Positions 15,815 through 25,151 of a stretch of DNA of 52,666 nucleotides are shown here, piece by piece. The position numbers were made by a program, and so were the translations under genes. Under the pieces are notes generated by a model. It saw only the letters and a program-made list of their open reading frames with translations. It ran no database searches and was not told the origin of the DNA. This DNA is from Candidatus Saccharimonadales bacterium (GTDB lineage Bacteria; Patescibacteriota; Saccharimonadia; Saccharimonadales; UBA10212). Within the stretch, counting starts at the first letter, position 1, and every line of letters starts with the position of its first letter. The stretch is from NCBI GenBank assembly GCA_025450575.1, contig JANWHE010000009.1, forward strand, positions 1 to 52,666, given 5' to 3'.

Positions 15815-16993
15815 ATGGAAATGGATTTTAAACAGTTGGCGCAGGCAATCAAGCTGATCGCCGAAGAAAAAAACCTGCCCGAAGAGCAGGTCCAAGAGAT
15901 AGTTCAACAGGCTTTGGCCGCCGCTTGGCGCCGCGACTACGGCGACCGCGAACAAGAGGTCCGGGTGACCATGAATCTGAATACCGGCGAAGTCACCGCT
16001 TACGTCACCAAAGAAATCGTCGATGAGGTCGAGAACCCGCATCTGCAGATTAGCCTGGGTGATGCTCAAGTCATCAGAAAGAACGCGAAGGTCGGCGAAA
16101 CCGTTGAGATAGTCCAGAAAGTCGAAGATTTCGGCCGGGTAGCCGCCCAGACCGCCAAACAGGTGATTTTGCAGCGCCTGCGGGAAGCCGAGCGCGAGAT
16201 TGTGCTGGCCGAATACGAGGACAAGATCGGCGGCATCGTTAATGGCACCGTAACCCGCGTCGAAGGCCGTGTGGTCCGCATCGAGCTAGGCCGGGCCCAA
16301 GGCCTGATGCCGGCCAGCGAACAGATCCAGGGCGAACGCTATTACCCCGGACAGCGCCTTAAATTTTATCTGAAAGACGTCGAAAAAAGTTTCCGCGGCC
16401 CGCAGCTGATAGTCAGCCGCGGCTCCAAGGAATTCATCGAATTGTTATTCGCCTCCGAAGTGCCGGAAATGGAGAATAAGGCGGTAGAGATAAAGGCCGT
16501 GGCCCGCGAAGCCGGCGTGCGGTCCAAAATCGCCGTCAGCTCCAATGTCCAGGGCGTCGACCCGGTCGGCACCTTCGTGGGCGGCCATGGTACGCGCATC
16601 AACGCCGTCCGCGATGAAATCGGCAGCCAGGAAATGATTGATATCGTCGTCTGGGACGAGGACAAAGCTACTTTCGTCGCCAACGCCATGAAGCCGGCCA
16701 ACGTCGCCAGAGTAGAGATCAAGGGCGAAAAAGCCAAAGTCATAGTGCCGGAAGACCAGCTTAGCATCGCTATCGGCAAAGCCGGCCAGAACGTGCGTTT
16801 AGCCGGCAAGCTGACCGGTTACGAATTGGATGTCGAGGCCGATAAACCGGCCGGCGCGGTTGAGCAGACGGTCCCGGCGCCCAGCGAAGGCGTGGAATCT
16901 AAGCCGGTAATCCAGAAGCTGAAGAAAAAATCCGACCTGGAGAATTCACTGCTGGAAGCTATCGAAGAACACGGCACCGATACCAGTAAATAA
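15815..16993 (+). CDS. nusA: Transcription termination/antitermination factor NusA
   Basis: NusA (392 residues) binds RNA polymerase and nascent RNA and modulates pausing and termination. It has an N-terminal RNAP-binding domain (res ~1-125), an S1 domain (~135-205, 'GGIVNGTVTRVEGRVVRIEL'), and KH1/KH2 ('DPVGTFVGGHGTRINAV' and 'SIAIGKAGQNVRLA'). A short acidic tail replaces the extra C-terminal repeats of E. coli. A strong SD (AAGGAG, 6 nt spacing) precedes the ATG. The SD overlaps a four-codon mini-ORF (ATG AAA AGG AGT TAA, 15798-15812). The leader terminator suggests autoregulation. Confidence 0.96.
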   Translation: MEMDFKQLAQAIKLIAEEKNLPEEQVQEIVQQALAAAWRRDYGDREQEVRVTMNLNTGEVTAYVTKEIVDEVENPHLQISLGDAQVIRKNAKVGETVEIVQKVEDFGRVAAQTAKQVILQRLREAEREIVLAEYEDKIGGIVNGTVTRVEGRVVRIELGRAQGLMPASEQIQGERYYPGQRLKFYLKDVEKSFRGPQLIVSRGSKEFIELLFASEVPEMENKAVEIKAVAREAGVRSKIAVSSNVQGVDPVGTFVGGHGTRINAVRDEIGSQEMIDIVVWDEDKATFVANAMKPANVARVEIKGEKAKVIVPEDQLSIAIGKAGQNVRLAGKLTGYELDVEADKPAGAVEQTVPAPSEGVESKPVIQKLKKKSDLENSLLEAIEEHGTDTSK

Positions 16994-17012
16994 GAATTAA
17001 TCCGGTTTTAAA

Positions 17013-17039
17013 TTAGCACTCTTGACACTAGAGTGCTAA
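17013..17039. promoter_or_regulatory. CIRCE operator upstream of clpC
   Basis: TTAGCACTC, a 9-nt spacer and GAGTGCTAA: an exact match to the CIRCE consensus bound by the heat-shock repressor HrcA. The spacer contains TTGACA, a perfect -35 box, so bound HrcA would block RNA polymerase directly. Confidence 0.95.
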
Positions 17040-17051
17040 TTTTTGTATCAT
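17022..17051 (+). promoter_or_regulatory. CIRCE-controlled clpC promoter
   Basis: TTGACA (inside the CIRCE spacer), 18 bp, then TATCAT. It would give a leader of ~75 nt before the clpC ATG. Confidence 0.8.
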
Positions 17052-17118
17052 ACAAGTACGCTGAATCGCTTTTCTCAATCTGTAAAAGAGGTTACAGCTA
17101 AAGCTAAGATTTAGAGGG

Positions 17119-17126
17119 TATAAAAT
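17119..17126 (+). promoter_or_regulatory. Second, proximal -10 box of clpC
   Basis: TATAAAAT ends 6 nt before the clpC ATG, which would give a leaderless transcript independent of the CIRCE promoter. clpC may thus have a stress-controlled and a basal promoter. Confidence 0.5.
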
Positions 17127-17132
17127 AAGTAT

Positions 17133-19625
17133 ATGATTCCAAATTCACCGGATTTTCAAGAATTCTTATCGCATCTGACCAATAACGCGCTACATAGCTT
17201 GCGGCACGCCGACGCCATCGCTCGCGCCAGTGGCAGCGCCTACATCGGTACGGAGCATTTATTACTGGGGGTACTAGCCCAAGAGGGGTCAATGGGCTCT
17301 AAGATCTTAGAGGGCGCCGGGGTGACGCTGGACAGGGCGCGTTTAGCGCTGAACCTGACGCCTAAGACCTTGGTTATTAACATGGGTGGCAAAGGTTTGT
17401 CTGAGACAGCCAAACTGACCCTTAAGATGGCCTGGGAGATCGCCCAGGAGTTCAGCCAAGACTACTGTGGAACGGAGCACGTCTTATACAGTATCCTAAG
17501 CCAGAAGAACGCCCGAGCTACGACCTTGCTGCGCGATATGAGCGTCGATATCGATGCCCTGAGCGCCGAGGTCGAGCAATTCCTGCAAAGGCAGCAGTAC
17601 GAGGGCGACGGCCAGGCGGCCGATGGCAAACGCCGTGGCAAAAACGCTAAGAAATCAGCGCTGGAATTCTTCGGCACCAACCTTACCAAACTGGCCCGCG
17701 AGAAAAAGCTGGATCCGGTAGTCGGCCGCGAACCGCAGATCAAGCGCGTCATCACTATATTGAACCGCCGCACCAAGAACAACCCGGTGCTGATCGGCGA
17801 ACCCGGCGTCGGTAAGACAGCTATCGTCGAAGGTCTGGCCCAGAGGATAGTCAACGAAGAAGTGCCGGACAGCTTATTGGACAAAAAGATTATAACTTTA
17901 GATCTGGCCGGGATGATCGCCGGCACCAAATACCGCGGTGAATTCGAAGAGCGCCTTAAAAAGGTTATCGCCGAACTGGAACAGGATAAGAACGTCATCG
18001 TCTTCATTGACGAGCTGCACTTGATCGTGGGCGCCGGAGCCGCCGAAGGCAGCATGGACGCCGGCAACATCTTAAAGCCCAGCTTGGCCCGCGGCAAGAT
18101 CCAGATGATTGGCGCCACCACCACCGACGAATACACCCGCCATATAGAAAAAGACGCCGCCCTGGAGCGCCGTTTCCAGCCGATTCAGGTCCCGGAAACC
18201 ACTCCCAGCGAGACTTTGGCCATATTGAAGGGTCTGCGCAAACACTACGAGGAATTCCATGGCGTGCGCGTCAGCGACGATGTCCTAGAAGATACCGTCA
18301 ATTTCGCCCGCCGCTATATCAACGACCGCTACATGCCGGACAAAGCCATCGACCTACTGGACGAGACCTCGGCCTATCTGCGCGTCAATAAAGGCAAGAC
18401 GCCGCCCCAGCTGCGCCAGCTGCAGAAAGAACTGAAACTGATAAACCAGCGCATCGACGAAGCCGTAGACAGCGAAGATTATGAAAAAGCCGCCCGCGAA
18501 AAACAGCGGGCCAGCCAGATCAGCGAAGACATCAAGAAACTGGAAACTACCACCCGCGCCGGCAAACCCATTATCATCAATTCCGACGACATGGCCGACA
18601 CGGTGGCCCGGATGACCGGCGTGCCGGTAACCAAAGTCATCCGTTCCGAGGCCAAATATCTGGTAAATCTCGAGAAGAACCTCGGCAAATATATCATCGG
18701 CCAGGACGAAGCCGTCGAAACCGTGTCTAAGGCCGTGCGCCGCAGCCGCTCCGGCATCTCCAGCGAAAAGCGGCCGATCGGTTCGTTCATCTTCTTGGGC
18801 CCGACCGGCGTCGGCAAAACCGAGCTGGCCCGGGTACTGGCCCGCGAATTCTTCGGATCCGAAGACGCGCTGGTCAAAATCGACATGAGCGAATTCGGCG
18901 AACGCCATACCGTCGCCCGCCTGATCGGTGCGCCGGCCGGTTACGTAGGCTATGATGACCCCGGCCAGCTGACCGACCGCATCCGCCGCCAGCCCTACAG
19001 CGTGGTGCTTTTCGACGAAATCGAAAAAGCCCACCCCGACGTCTTCAACATGCTCCTGCAGATTTTAGAGGACGGCGTGTTGAGCGACGCCAAGGGTCGC
19101 AAGATAGATTTCACCAACACTATCATTATCATGACCAGCAATATCGGCGCCGAAAAACTCCAAAAAGAAGCCAGCTTCGGTTTCTCGGCCAGTAAGTCCA
19201 CTGATTTCGACAACTTGGACGAACTGCACCAGGCCAATAAAAACATGGTCTTAGAAGAGCTTAAAAAGACCATGCGGCCGGAGCTTTTGAACCGCATCGA
19301 TAAGATCATAGCCTTCAGGGCCCTGACTCGGAAGGACGCCTTGAAGATTCTGGATATCCAACTGGAAGATTTACGGGCCCGTCTGGTCAAAAAAGGCATC
19401 GGCCTGCAGGTCAGCCCGAAAGCCAAAGAATACCTGATGGAGCGGGGGTATGACGCCCATAACGGCGCCCGGCCGATGCGCCGCCTGCTGCAAGAGACGT
19501 TGGAAGACGCTATCGCCGCCGGTCTTTTGGAAGACAATTACCATACCGGTGACGTCGTGACCGTCAACACCAAGAAAACCCCGGACCGTCAGACCGAGCT
19601 GACTTACGCTGCCGCCTTAGAGTAG
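17133..19625 (+). CDS. clpC: Clp protease ATPase subunit ClpC
   Basis: This 830-residue double AAA+ unfoldase has a Clp N-domain (res ~10-155, two repeats around 'GTEHLLLG' and 'GTEHVLYS') and AAA-1 with Walker A 'GEPGVGKTA'. The middle domain contains a UVR-like motif ('[19 protein letters not shown]'). AAA-2 has Walker A 'GPTGVGKTE' and a C-terminal D2-small domain. The loop 'ASFGFSA' is placed like the ClpP-docking (L/V)GF loop. It unfolds substrates and feeds them to ClpP, encoded at 36.8 kb. Both clp genes carry CIRCE operators, so they appear to share HrcA control. Confidence 0.95.
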   Translation: MIPNSPDFQEFLSHLTNNALHSLRHADAIARASGSAYIGTEHLLLGVLAQEGSMGSKILEGAGVTLDRARLALNLTPKTLVINMGGKGLSETAKLTLKMAWEIAQEFSQDYCGTEHVLYSILSQKNARATTLLRDMSVDIDALSAEVEQFLQRQQYEGDGQAADGKRRGKNAKKSALEFFGTNLTKLAREKKLDPVVGREPQIKRVITILNRRTKNNPVLIGEPGVGKTAIVEGLAQRIVNEEVPDSLLDKKIITLDLAGMIAGTKYRGEFEERLKKVIAELEQDKNVIVFIDELHLIVGAGAAEGSMDAGNILKPSLARGKIQMIGATTTDEYTRHIEKDAALERRFQPIQVPETTPSETLAILKGLRKHYEEFHGVRVSDDVLEDTVNFARRYINDRYMPDKAIDLLDETSAYLRVNKGKTPPQLRQLQKELKLINQRIDEAVDSEDYEKAAREKQRASQISEDIKKLETTTRAGKPIIINSDDMADTVARMTGVPVTKVIRSEAKYLVNLEKNLGKYIIGQDEAVETVSKAVRRSRSGISSEKRPIGSFIFLGPTGVGKTELARVLAREFFGSEDALVKIDMSEFGERHTVARLIGAPAGYVGYDDPGQLTDRIRRQPYSVVLFDEIEKAHPDVFNMLLQILEDGVLSDAKGRKIDFTNTIIIMTSNIGAEKLQKEASFGFSASKSTDFDNLDELHQANKNMVLEELKKTMRPELLNRIDKIIAFRALTRKDALKILDIQLEDLRARLVKKGIGLQVSPKAKEYLMERGYDAHNGARPMRRLLQETLEDAIAAGLLEDNYHTGDVVTVNTKKTPDRQTELTYAAALE

Positions 19626-19632
19626 CCTAAGT

Positions 19633-19638
19633 TATACT
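19633..19638 (+). promoter_or_regulatory. -10 box TATACT before the HExxH protein gene
   Basis: TATACT ends 7 nt before the ATG (19646) and 5 bp after the clpC stop. It indicates separate, leaderless expression. Confidence 0.55.
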
Positions 19639-19645
19639 ACTAGCA

Positions 19646-20626
19646 ATGACCGCTTTTAAACGAGCTTTGTCTTTCGTAATCCTGTTGGCCCTGCTGAGTT
19701 TCCCGGTTTTGGTTTACTTCAACGCCCAGGCGCTGAGCGATTGGTGGCAGCTGCGCGGTTACACGCCGGCGTCCGCCGTGACGACTTTGGCCTCGGAGGA
19801 CACTATGACACCCTATGCCCGGCATGTTTTTTACGTCAATCATCCCGATTTGGAATCAAATGCCGCGCAGTTTCGATCCGACTGCAACGTGACCGAACAA
19901 ACTATCGTTTTAGGCTGTTACCACTCGGACCAGCGCGGGATATTCGTCTACGACGTCCATGATCCGCGCCTGGCCGGCGTCCAGCAGGTAACGGCCGCCC
20001 ACGAGATGCTGCACGCCGCCTATGACCGGCTGAGCACCAAGGAGAAAGACTACGTGGACGGCCTGCTGACGGATTATTACAACCATGACCTTAAAGACCA
20101 GCGCATCATCGACACCATGAACGAGTATAAGAAAACCGAGCCGAACGCCGTGGTAAACGAGATGCATTCGGTTTTCGGCACCGAAATTGCCGATTTGCCG
20201 GCTCCGCTCGAAACTTATTACGCCAAGTACTTTACCAATCGGCACGCTATTACGGATTACGCTAACTCGTATGAGGCGGAGTTCACTAGCCGCGAAGACC
20301 AGATAAAAGCCGACGATGCCCAGCTGGCGGCTTTAAGAAGCCGCATCCAGGACGAAGAGAGCTCTTTACAGGCCCAAAGTTCCAAGATTGACGCCGACCG
20401 GTCGCGGCTGGATAGCGAAAGAAGCTCCGGCGATGTCGCTGACTATAATGCCGGAGTGGCGCCGTTCAACCGCGAGGTGGATGCTTATAATGCCGGCGTG
20501 CAAAGCTTAAAAAGCTACATAGCTTCTTATAACCAGTTGGTGGAAGCTCGCAATGCCATCGCCCAGGAGCTAACCAGCTTGGATCAATCCATAGACACCC
20601 GCCTGACGCCGCAGACGGCCCAATAA
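19646..20626 (+). CDS. Membrane-anchored HExxH metalloprotease-like protein with coiled coil
   Basis: The 326-residue protein has an N-terminal membrane anchor (res ~6-25) and an outer domain with the zincin motif 'AAHEMLHAAYDR' (H119-E120-x2-H123). A possible third-ligand region follows, 'NEMHSVFGTE' (~res 165-174). Two cysteines (C80, C91) flank a short loop and could form a disulfide. The C-terminal third (~res 220-320) is a long coiled coil. No known peptidase family was recognised with certainty. The features suggest a cell-surface zinc peptidase. An inactive relative cannot be ruled out. Confidence 0.75.
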   Translation: MTAFKRALSFVILLALLSFPVLVYFNAQALSDWWQLRGYTPASAVTTLASEDTMTPYARHVFYVNHPDLESNAAQFRSDCNVTEQTIVLGCYHSDQRGIFVYDVHDPRLAGVQQVTAAHEMLHAAYDRLSTKEKDYVDGLLTDYYNHDLKDQRIIDTMNEYKKTEPNAVVNEMHSVFGTEIADLPAPLETYYAKYFTNRHAITDYANSYEAEFTSREDQIKADDAQLAALRSRIQDEESSLQAQSSKIDADRSRLDSERSSGDVADYNAGVAPFNREVDAYNAGVQSLKSYIASYNQLVEARNAIAQELTSLDQSIDTRLTPQTAQ

Positions 20627-20631
20627 TTTGT

Positions 20632-20637
20632 TAGACT
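20632..20637 (+). promoter_or_regulatory. -10 box TAGACT of radA
   Basis: TAGACT ends 9 nt before the radA ATG (20647), with no SD sequence. Confidence 0.45.
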
Positions 20638-20646
20638 AGAACTAAT

Positions 20647-21993
20647 ATGGCCAAATCGTTGGGAGTGAGATTCACCTGTTCGAATTGCGGCGCCACCTAT
20701 AACAAGTGGCAGGGTCGCTGCGGCAACTGCGGCGAGTGGAACACGCTGGTCGAGCAAGTGGAGGTCAGCACCGCTACCGCGGGCGCCAGCGGCCGTAAGC
20801 TGGCGACCGAATCGGTCGGCGCGGCCCGCAAATCGACCACCGGTCGCTTGAGTTCGGGCATCAAAGAGGTGGACGAGGTCTTAGGTGGCGGCTTTGTCGC
20901 CGGCAGCGTCAACCTGTTAGCCGGCCAGCCGGGCATCGGCAAAAGCACCATCTTGCTGCAGATAGCCCATAACGCCGCCAAAAGTTTAAAAGTCCTATAT
21001 ATCAGCGGCGAGGAATCGGCCCAGCAGATCGCTCTGCGGGCCGAACGCCTTAAGACGGAAGATAAGAACTTGCAGCTGGCGGTATCTACCGTAGCTAATG
21101 ATATCGCCGCGACTATCAGTGGAGGCGGTTACGATATCGTGGTAGTGGACTCCATTCAGACAGTGGCCGTCAATGAAATCTCCTCGGCAGCCGGCAACGT
21201 CAGCCAGATTACCAACAGCACCCAGCTGTTAACGGCCGCCGCCAAAGCCAGCAACACGGCCCTGATACTGGTCGGCCATGTTACTAAAGAAGGCTCGATC
21301 GCCGGCCCTAAGCTGCTGGAACACATGGTAGACGTAGTCATGCAGCTGGAAGGCGACCGTTACGGCGGTTTTAAGATTCTGCGCGGTGTCAAGAACCGCT
21401 ACGGCTCGACCAACGAGGCCGGAATTTTCGAGATGACCGATACCGGCATGAAAGCCGTGGACAATCCGTCGGCGGCGCTGCTGGCCGAACGGCAGATCAG
21501 CGACGGGTCGGTAGTGCATGCCACCATGGAAGGCAGCCGGCCGCTGTTAGTCGAAGTCCAGGCTTTGGTGAACCCGACAAGCTACGGCTACCCCAAACGG
21601 ACAGCCAGTGGCATCGACCTTAACCGGGTGAATTTATTAGTAGCGATGTTAGAACGCCGTACCAAGCTTAAGCTGGGCGACAAGGACATTTACGTGAACA
21701 TAGTCGGCGGTATCCGCCTGAGTGAACCAGCGGCCGACCTGGCGGTCTGCATGGCCATCGCCAGCGCCGCTAAAGGCATGCAGCTGAAAAAGAACGCCGT
21801 GGTTTTCGGCGAAGTCGGGCTGTCCGGCGAGGTCCGCCACGTACCTTTCGTGGATAAACGGCTGGCCGAAGCCAAGAAACTTGGCTTTGAAGCGGCTATC
21901 GGCCCGGTAGTCCGCGGCGGCAAGAAACCGGCGCTACTGTCACCGGTCAGCGATGTCCGCAGCGCGCTTAATACTTTCCTTGAAAAAGACTAA
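20647..21993 (+). CDS. radA: DNA repair protein RadA
   Basis: RadA (448 residues) is a RecA-related, DnaB-like helicase that drives branch migration in recombination. It has an N-terminal C4 zinc finger ('CSNCG...CGNCGEWNT', res ~12-33), Walker A 'GQPGIGKST' (~98-106), the RadA-specific 'KNRYGSTNE' motif (~255), and a Lon-like C-terminal domain ('DIYVNIVGGIRLSEPAADLAV'). Unlike several other proteins here, its zinc cysteines are intact. It converges on the PBP gene with a 4-nt overlap. Confidence 0.96.
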   Translation: MAKSLGVRFTCSNCGATYNKWQGRCGNCGEWNTLVEQVEVSTATAGASGRKLATESVGAARKSTTGRLSSGIKEVDEVLGGGFVAGSVNLLAGQPGIGKSTILLQIAHNAAKSLKVLYISGEESAQQIALRAERLKTEDKNLQLAVSTVANDIAATISGGGYDIVVVDSIQTVAVNEISSAAGNVSQITNSTQLLTAAAKASNTALILVGHVTKEGSIAGPKLLEHMVDVVMQLEGDRYGGFKILRGVKNRYGSTNEAGIFEMTDTGMKAVDNPSAALLAERQISDGSVVHATMEGSRPLLVEVQALVNPTSYGYPKRTASGIDLNRVNLLVAMLERRTKLKLGDKDIYVNIVGGIRLSEPAADLAVCMAIASAAKGMQLKKNAVVFGEVGLSGEVRHVPFVDKRLAEAKKLGFEAAIGPVVRGGKKPALLSPVSDVRSALNTFLEKD

Positions 21994-24900
21994 AGTGTCG
22001 CAGGATTCGATTTAATCTTATCTTTATCCTCAACATAGTATGTCCCAGAAGGCACATTATTGGCGTTGCACGATGAACCGCTAGAAGAGCATATAGAATT
22101 GCCGCTTGAATCAACAACGTTGAACGGACCATTCCCATTGCCTGTCCAGTTAAAAGTAGCGTGACTACCGGTTCCTCTTGTGGCCGTGAAGTTCGAGGGG
22201 CCCTGCGGCTGGGCCGCTTGAGTAAAATTTACGGAGTTATTTGAATCACTCCCAGAATATAGGACGCTGTCTGTTACGGTAGCCGATATAGTCCCGCTAC
22301 CATTAAATGTAGGAGAATAGTTACAAGATAGTGGCTGTCCGTCTTGAATGTTGCTGGAAGTGCAAATCGTAGAACCATTCACGCTGATTGTTATGGTACC
22401 GGGATATTGCGGATAGTTTGTGTCGTTAAGTGGGTGGGTACCCGCAAAGGCGGTAGCCGAAATAGTGCAGCTGGTATCACAGCTATTTCCGGCGGGCGGT
22501 GTAATTGTGATTGTCGGTGGCGAATCGCTGCACAGATGCACATCATCCGGGGCACCGTTATTGGAACTGGTCGAATTCGAAGCATTGTTTCCAGGCGGGT
22601 AGAACACGTCGATCGAGAAGGCATTAGGCGCGGCATTGCCGCTAAGCTGCTGTTTAGCGAGTTCCGGCGTACAACTGGTGGCTACTTTGCCGGAAACTTT
22701 GTCCAAAACCACGCTGCTGCTGCTGACCGACCGCTGCTTGTACCACGACGGATAAATATCTGTAGTTACTGCCGGTCCCTGGGTCGCGAAAGGCATCTGG
22801 CTCTTATAGGCCGGCAGATGCTGGATGCCTGCTGGTTCAGCCCAATTGACGGGGTTCATATGCAAGCTATCAAGCGCGTATTCCATGACGGTACGGGTCA
22901 GCGGCAGAGTGATGAATTCCATACCGGCGGCGTTAAGGGCTTTATTGCGGGTATGGTAGCCGACCCAGCTACCTACGGCGTATTGGGTGTTCCAGCTCAT
23001 CATCAGGCCGTCGAAACTATTATTTGTGGTTCCGGTCTTGACGGCCGTGTCCCAGCCCTTGTAGTGCTGCCATTTCTGAGAGCTGTTCAGGTAGCTGGCT
23101 TGGGGGTCGGACAGCATATTGTTAACTATATAAGCCGATTGCTGGTTGACCACTTGGGTTCCTTTAGGTTGCTTAAAGGCATAAAAGGTCTTGCCGGCGG
23201 AGTTCTGGATACTGCTTATATAAGTATTGGGGATGGCGTTGCCCAGACGGCCCAGGCTGGCCAAGCCGTTTATGTGCTGGTCTAAGTGCAGGTAGGCACC
23301 GTCGCCGATAGCCGAAGCCCCGTAGCATTGGGTTTCGTCAGAGGATTTGGCCTGGTTGATATCTACGCCGTCTTTAAAGCACTTGTAGGCGTCCGGGGCG
23401 GCCATTAAAGAGTCGGCGGTACTGATTACTTTATTGATTGATTTGGTGCGGTTGACGCTAGTGTCGTTAGGGGTCGCTTCTAGCATGGCTTTGACGGCCG
23501 GGACATTGCGGGAACCACCTATGGCGTAACGGAGTGTTTCCGGCCCAGGATATTTGTAATCGTAATCGTGCAGACAGTTACCGGTCGCGGAGACACCGGT
23601 AGTGCAGGGATATCCGGGCAGAGGGCCCTTGCTGTCATAAAGGACGGAGCCGGCACCGACATTAGTGTTGTTGTCTATCAAAGTCGAATAGTCATAAGGT
23701 TTGAAACTGGAACCGGGAGAGATATAAGCCTGGTGGGCGTAGTTAAACTGGCCGTGGTCGGGGTCGGTGAAGTCTACGCCACCGACTAACGCCCGCATCT
23801 GGCCGGTTTTGACGTCCTCTACGACCATAGCTTCCTCGTCGCCACCATACCGCTGAACGTTATTATAGTTATCCTGAACCGCTTTTTCGGCCTCGTTCTG
23901 CAGATTGATATCAAGAGTCGTGATGACTTTCCAGCCTCCGACCTTGGCCGATTGGCTGGCGAAACGCTTGTTCAACTCATCGCGAGCCGCCAGTACGAAA
24001 TACGGCGCCCGGATACCGGCGTAATAAGACTGCTGTGGCTGGACTTGCGCCAAGATATCGACTTTTTGGGCGGTCTTGGCCTGAGCTTCGCTGATCCTAC
24101 CCTGGGCCGCCATTTGGTCGAGGATGTAATTATAGCGGGCTAAAAGAGCATCTTTGTCGAAATAGGTGGTGTCATATGGAGAGTACAGCGAGGGAGCCTT
24201 GGGAATAGCCGCTAAAAAGGCGGACTGCGCCAACGTAAGGTCTTTAGCGTCAGTATGGAAGTAGTCGGAGGCCGCGGTCTGGGCTCCATAATCAACACTG
24301 CCGTATGGCACAACATTAAGGTAATCGGTTAAGATCTGGTCTTTGGTATAAGCCCTCTCCAGCTCAACGGCCAATATCAGCTCCTTAACTTTTAGAGCTA
24401 CGGTGCGGTTTTGATTAAAGTCTTGAGTCAGCTTTACGAGCTGCTGGTCAATGGTAGAGGCGCCTTGGGTCCCGCCACGGTGCGCCAGGTCGTTGACAGC
24501 TGCGCGGATATAGCCTTTGGGGTCAAAACCTCGTTCACTGTAGAAGTTCTTGTCTTCGATGGCTACGGTGGCCGCTTTTAGGTAGGGCGAGATGTCCTGG
24601 CTGGCCACCGGTATGCGTTTGACGGCGTTATAATCCTGCCATAACAGGGTCTTGCCAGAGCTGTCGTAATAACTGATACTGCCGCCGATATTGCTGCCTG
24701 ATAGGTCGGTGATGTCTTTGAGATCCTTGCGGTAATAAGCGAAGACAGCCAGCGTTAATATGAACATCGCCACGATAGCGATGCCGAGGGCTTTTAAGGC
24801 AGTAATGACGCCGTCGCGGCTGAACCAATAAGCCGCCAGCCGTTTAGGATGCAGCCTCCAGGCTATGCGCTTAATACGTGATTTGGGCAGTCCCCGCAAG

Positions 24901-25034
24901 CGATTTACCCTGCGCAGGGCTTTGGCCTGTCTCATGGCCACATAGCGTTCACCGAGGGAGCGGTTCACCTTTAATACTTTGCCGCTGCGGGTAGTTATCG
25001 GACGGCTACCAGAGCGGCGCGGATTTTTCTTCAT
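21990..25034 (-). CDS. Class A penicillin-binding protein (PBP1A family) with Cys-rich extension
   Basis: This bifunctional cell-wall synthase is ~1014 residues. It has a basic cytoplasmic N-terminus and a membrane helix (~res 80-103). The GT51 transglycosylase is marked by 'EDKNFYSERGFD' and 'GASTIDQQLVK'. The transpeptidase has 'SPGSSFKP' (SxxK), 'GGSRNVP' (SxN) and 'VKTGTT' (KTG). The last ~200 residues are beta-rich, Ig-like, Ser/Asn/Gly-rich segments with at least eight cysteines, absent from ordinary PBP1A. The track start (TTG 25064) is replaced by ATG 25034, which has a GGGAG site before it. Expected outside the membrane, building peptidoglycan. Confidence 0.93.
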   Translation of the reverse strand: MKKNPRRSGSRPITTRSGKVLKVNRSLGERYVAMRQAKALRRVNRLRGLPKSRIKRIAWRLHPKRLAAYWFSRDGVITALKALGIAIVAMFILTLAVFAYYRKDLKDITDLSGSNIGGSISYYDSSGKTLLWQDYNAVKRIPVASQDISPYLKAATVAIEDKNFYSERGFDPKGYIRAAVNDLAHRGGTQGASTIDQQLVKLTQDFNQNRTVALKVKELILAVELERAYTKDQILTDYLNVVPYGSVDYGAQTAASDYFHTDAKDLTLAQSAFLAAIPKAPSLYSPYDTTYFDKDALLARYNYILDQMAAQGRISEAQAKTAQKVDILAQVQPQQSYYAGIRAPYFVLAARDELNKRFASQSAKVGGWKVITTLDINLQNEAEKAVQDNYNNVQRYGGDEEAMVVEDVKTGQMRALVGGVDFTDPDHGQFNYAHQAYISPGSSFKPYDYSTLIDNNTNVGAGSVLYDSKGPLPGYPCTTGVSATGNCLHDYDYKYPGPETLRYAIGGSRNVPAVKAMLEATPNDTSVNRTKSINKVISTADSLMAAPDAYKCFKDGVDINQAKSSDETQCYGASAIGDGAYLHLDQHINGLASLGRLGNAIPNTYISSIQNSAGKTFYAFKQPKGTQVVNQQSAYIVNNMLSDPQASYLNSSQKWQHYKGWDTAVKTGTTNNSFDGLMMSWNTQYAVGSWVGYHTRNKALNAAGMEFITLPLTRTVMEYALDSLHMNPVNWAEPAGIQHLPAYKSQMPFATQGPAVTTDIYPSWYKQRSVSSSSVVLDKVSGKVATSCTPELAKQQLSGNAAPNAFSIDVFYPPGNNASNSTSSNNGAPDDVHLCSDSPPTITITPPAGNSCDTSCTISATAFAGTHPLNDTNYPQYPGTITISVNGSTICTSSNIQDGQPLSCNYSPTFNGSGTISATVTDSVLYSGSDSNNSVNFTQAAQPQGPSNFTATRGTGSHATFNWTGNGNGPFNVVDSSGNSICSSSGSSCNANNVPSGTYYVEDKDKIKSNPATL

Positions 25035-25063
25035 TAAATTCTTATACTCCCTGCTTAGACACA

Positions 25064-25069
25064 ATTATA
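25064..25069 (-). promoter_or_regulatory. -10 box TATAAT of the PBP gene
   Basis: On the minus strand TATAAT lies ~30 nt before the ATG at 25034, with a GGGAG ribosome-binding site between them. This is one of the few leadered genes here. Confidence 0.6.
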
Positions 25070-25151
25070 CCAAACCGCTTACTATCAGCCACAAGAATTA
25101 TATTCGGTTATACTAATAGTAATTAAGGAAAATATACCTGAAAATCAGCTT

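Noticed and set aside
22344-23285. 313-aa plus-strand ORF opposite the PBP gene
   Set aside because: The PBP frame carries clear catalytic motifs throughout; this ORF has no family features and is a shadow.
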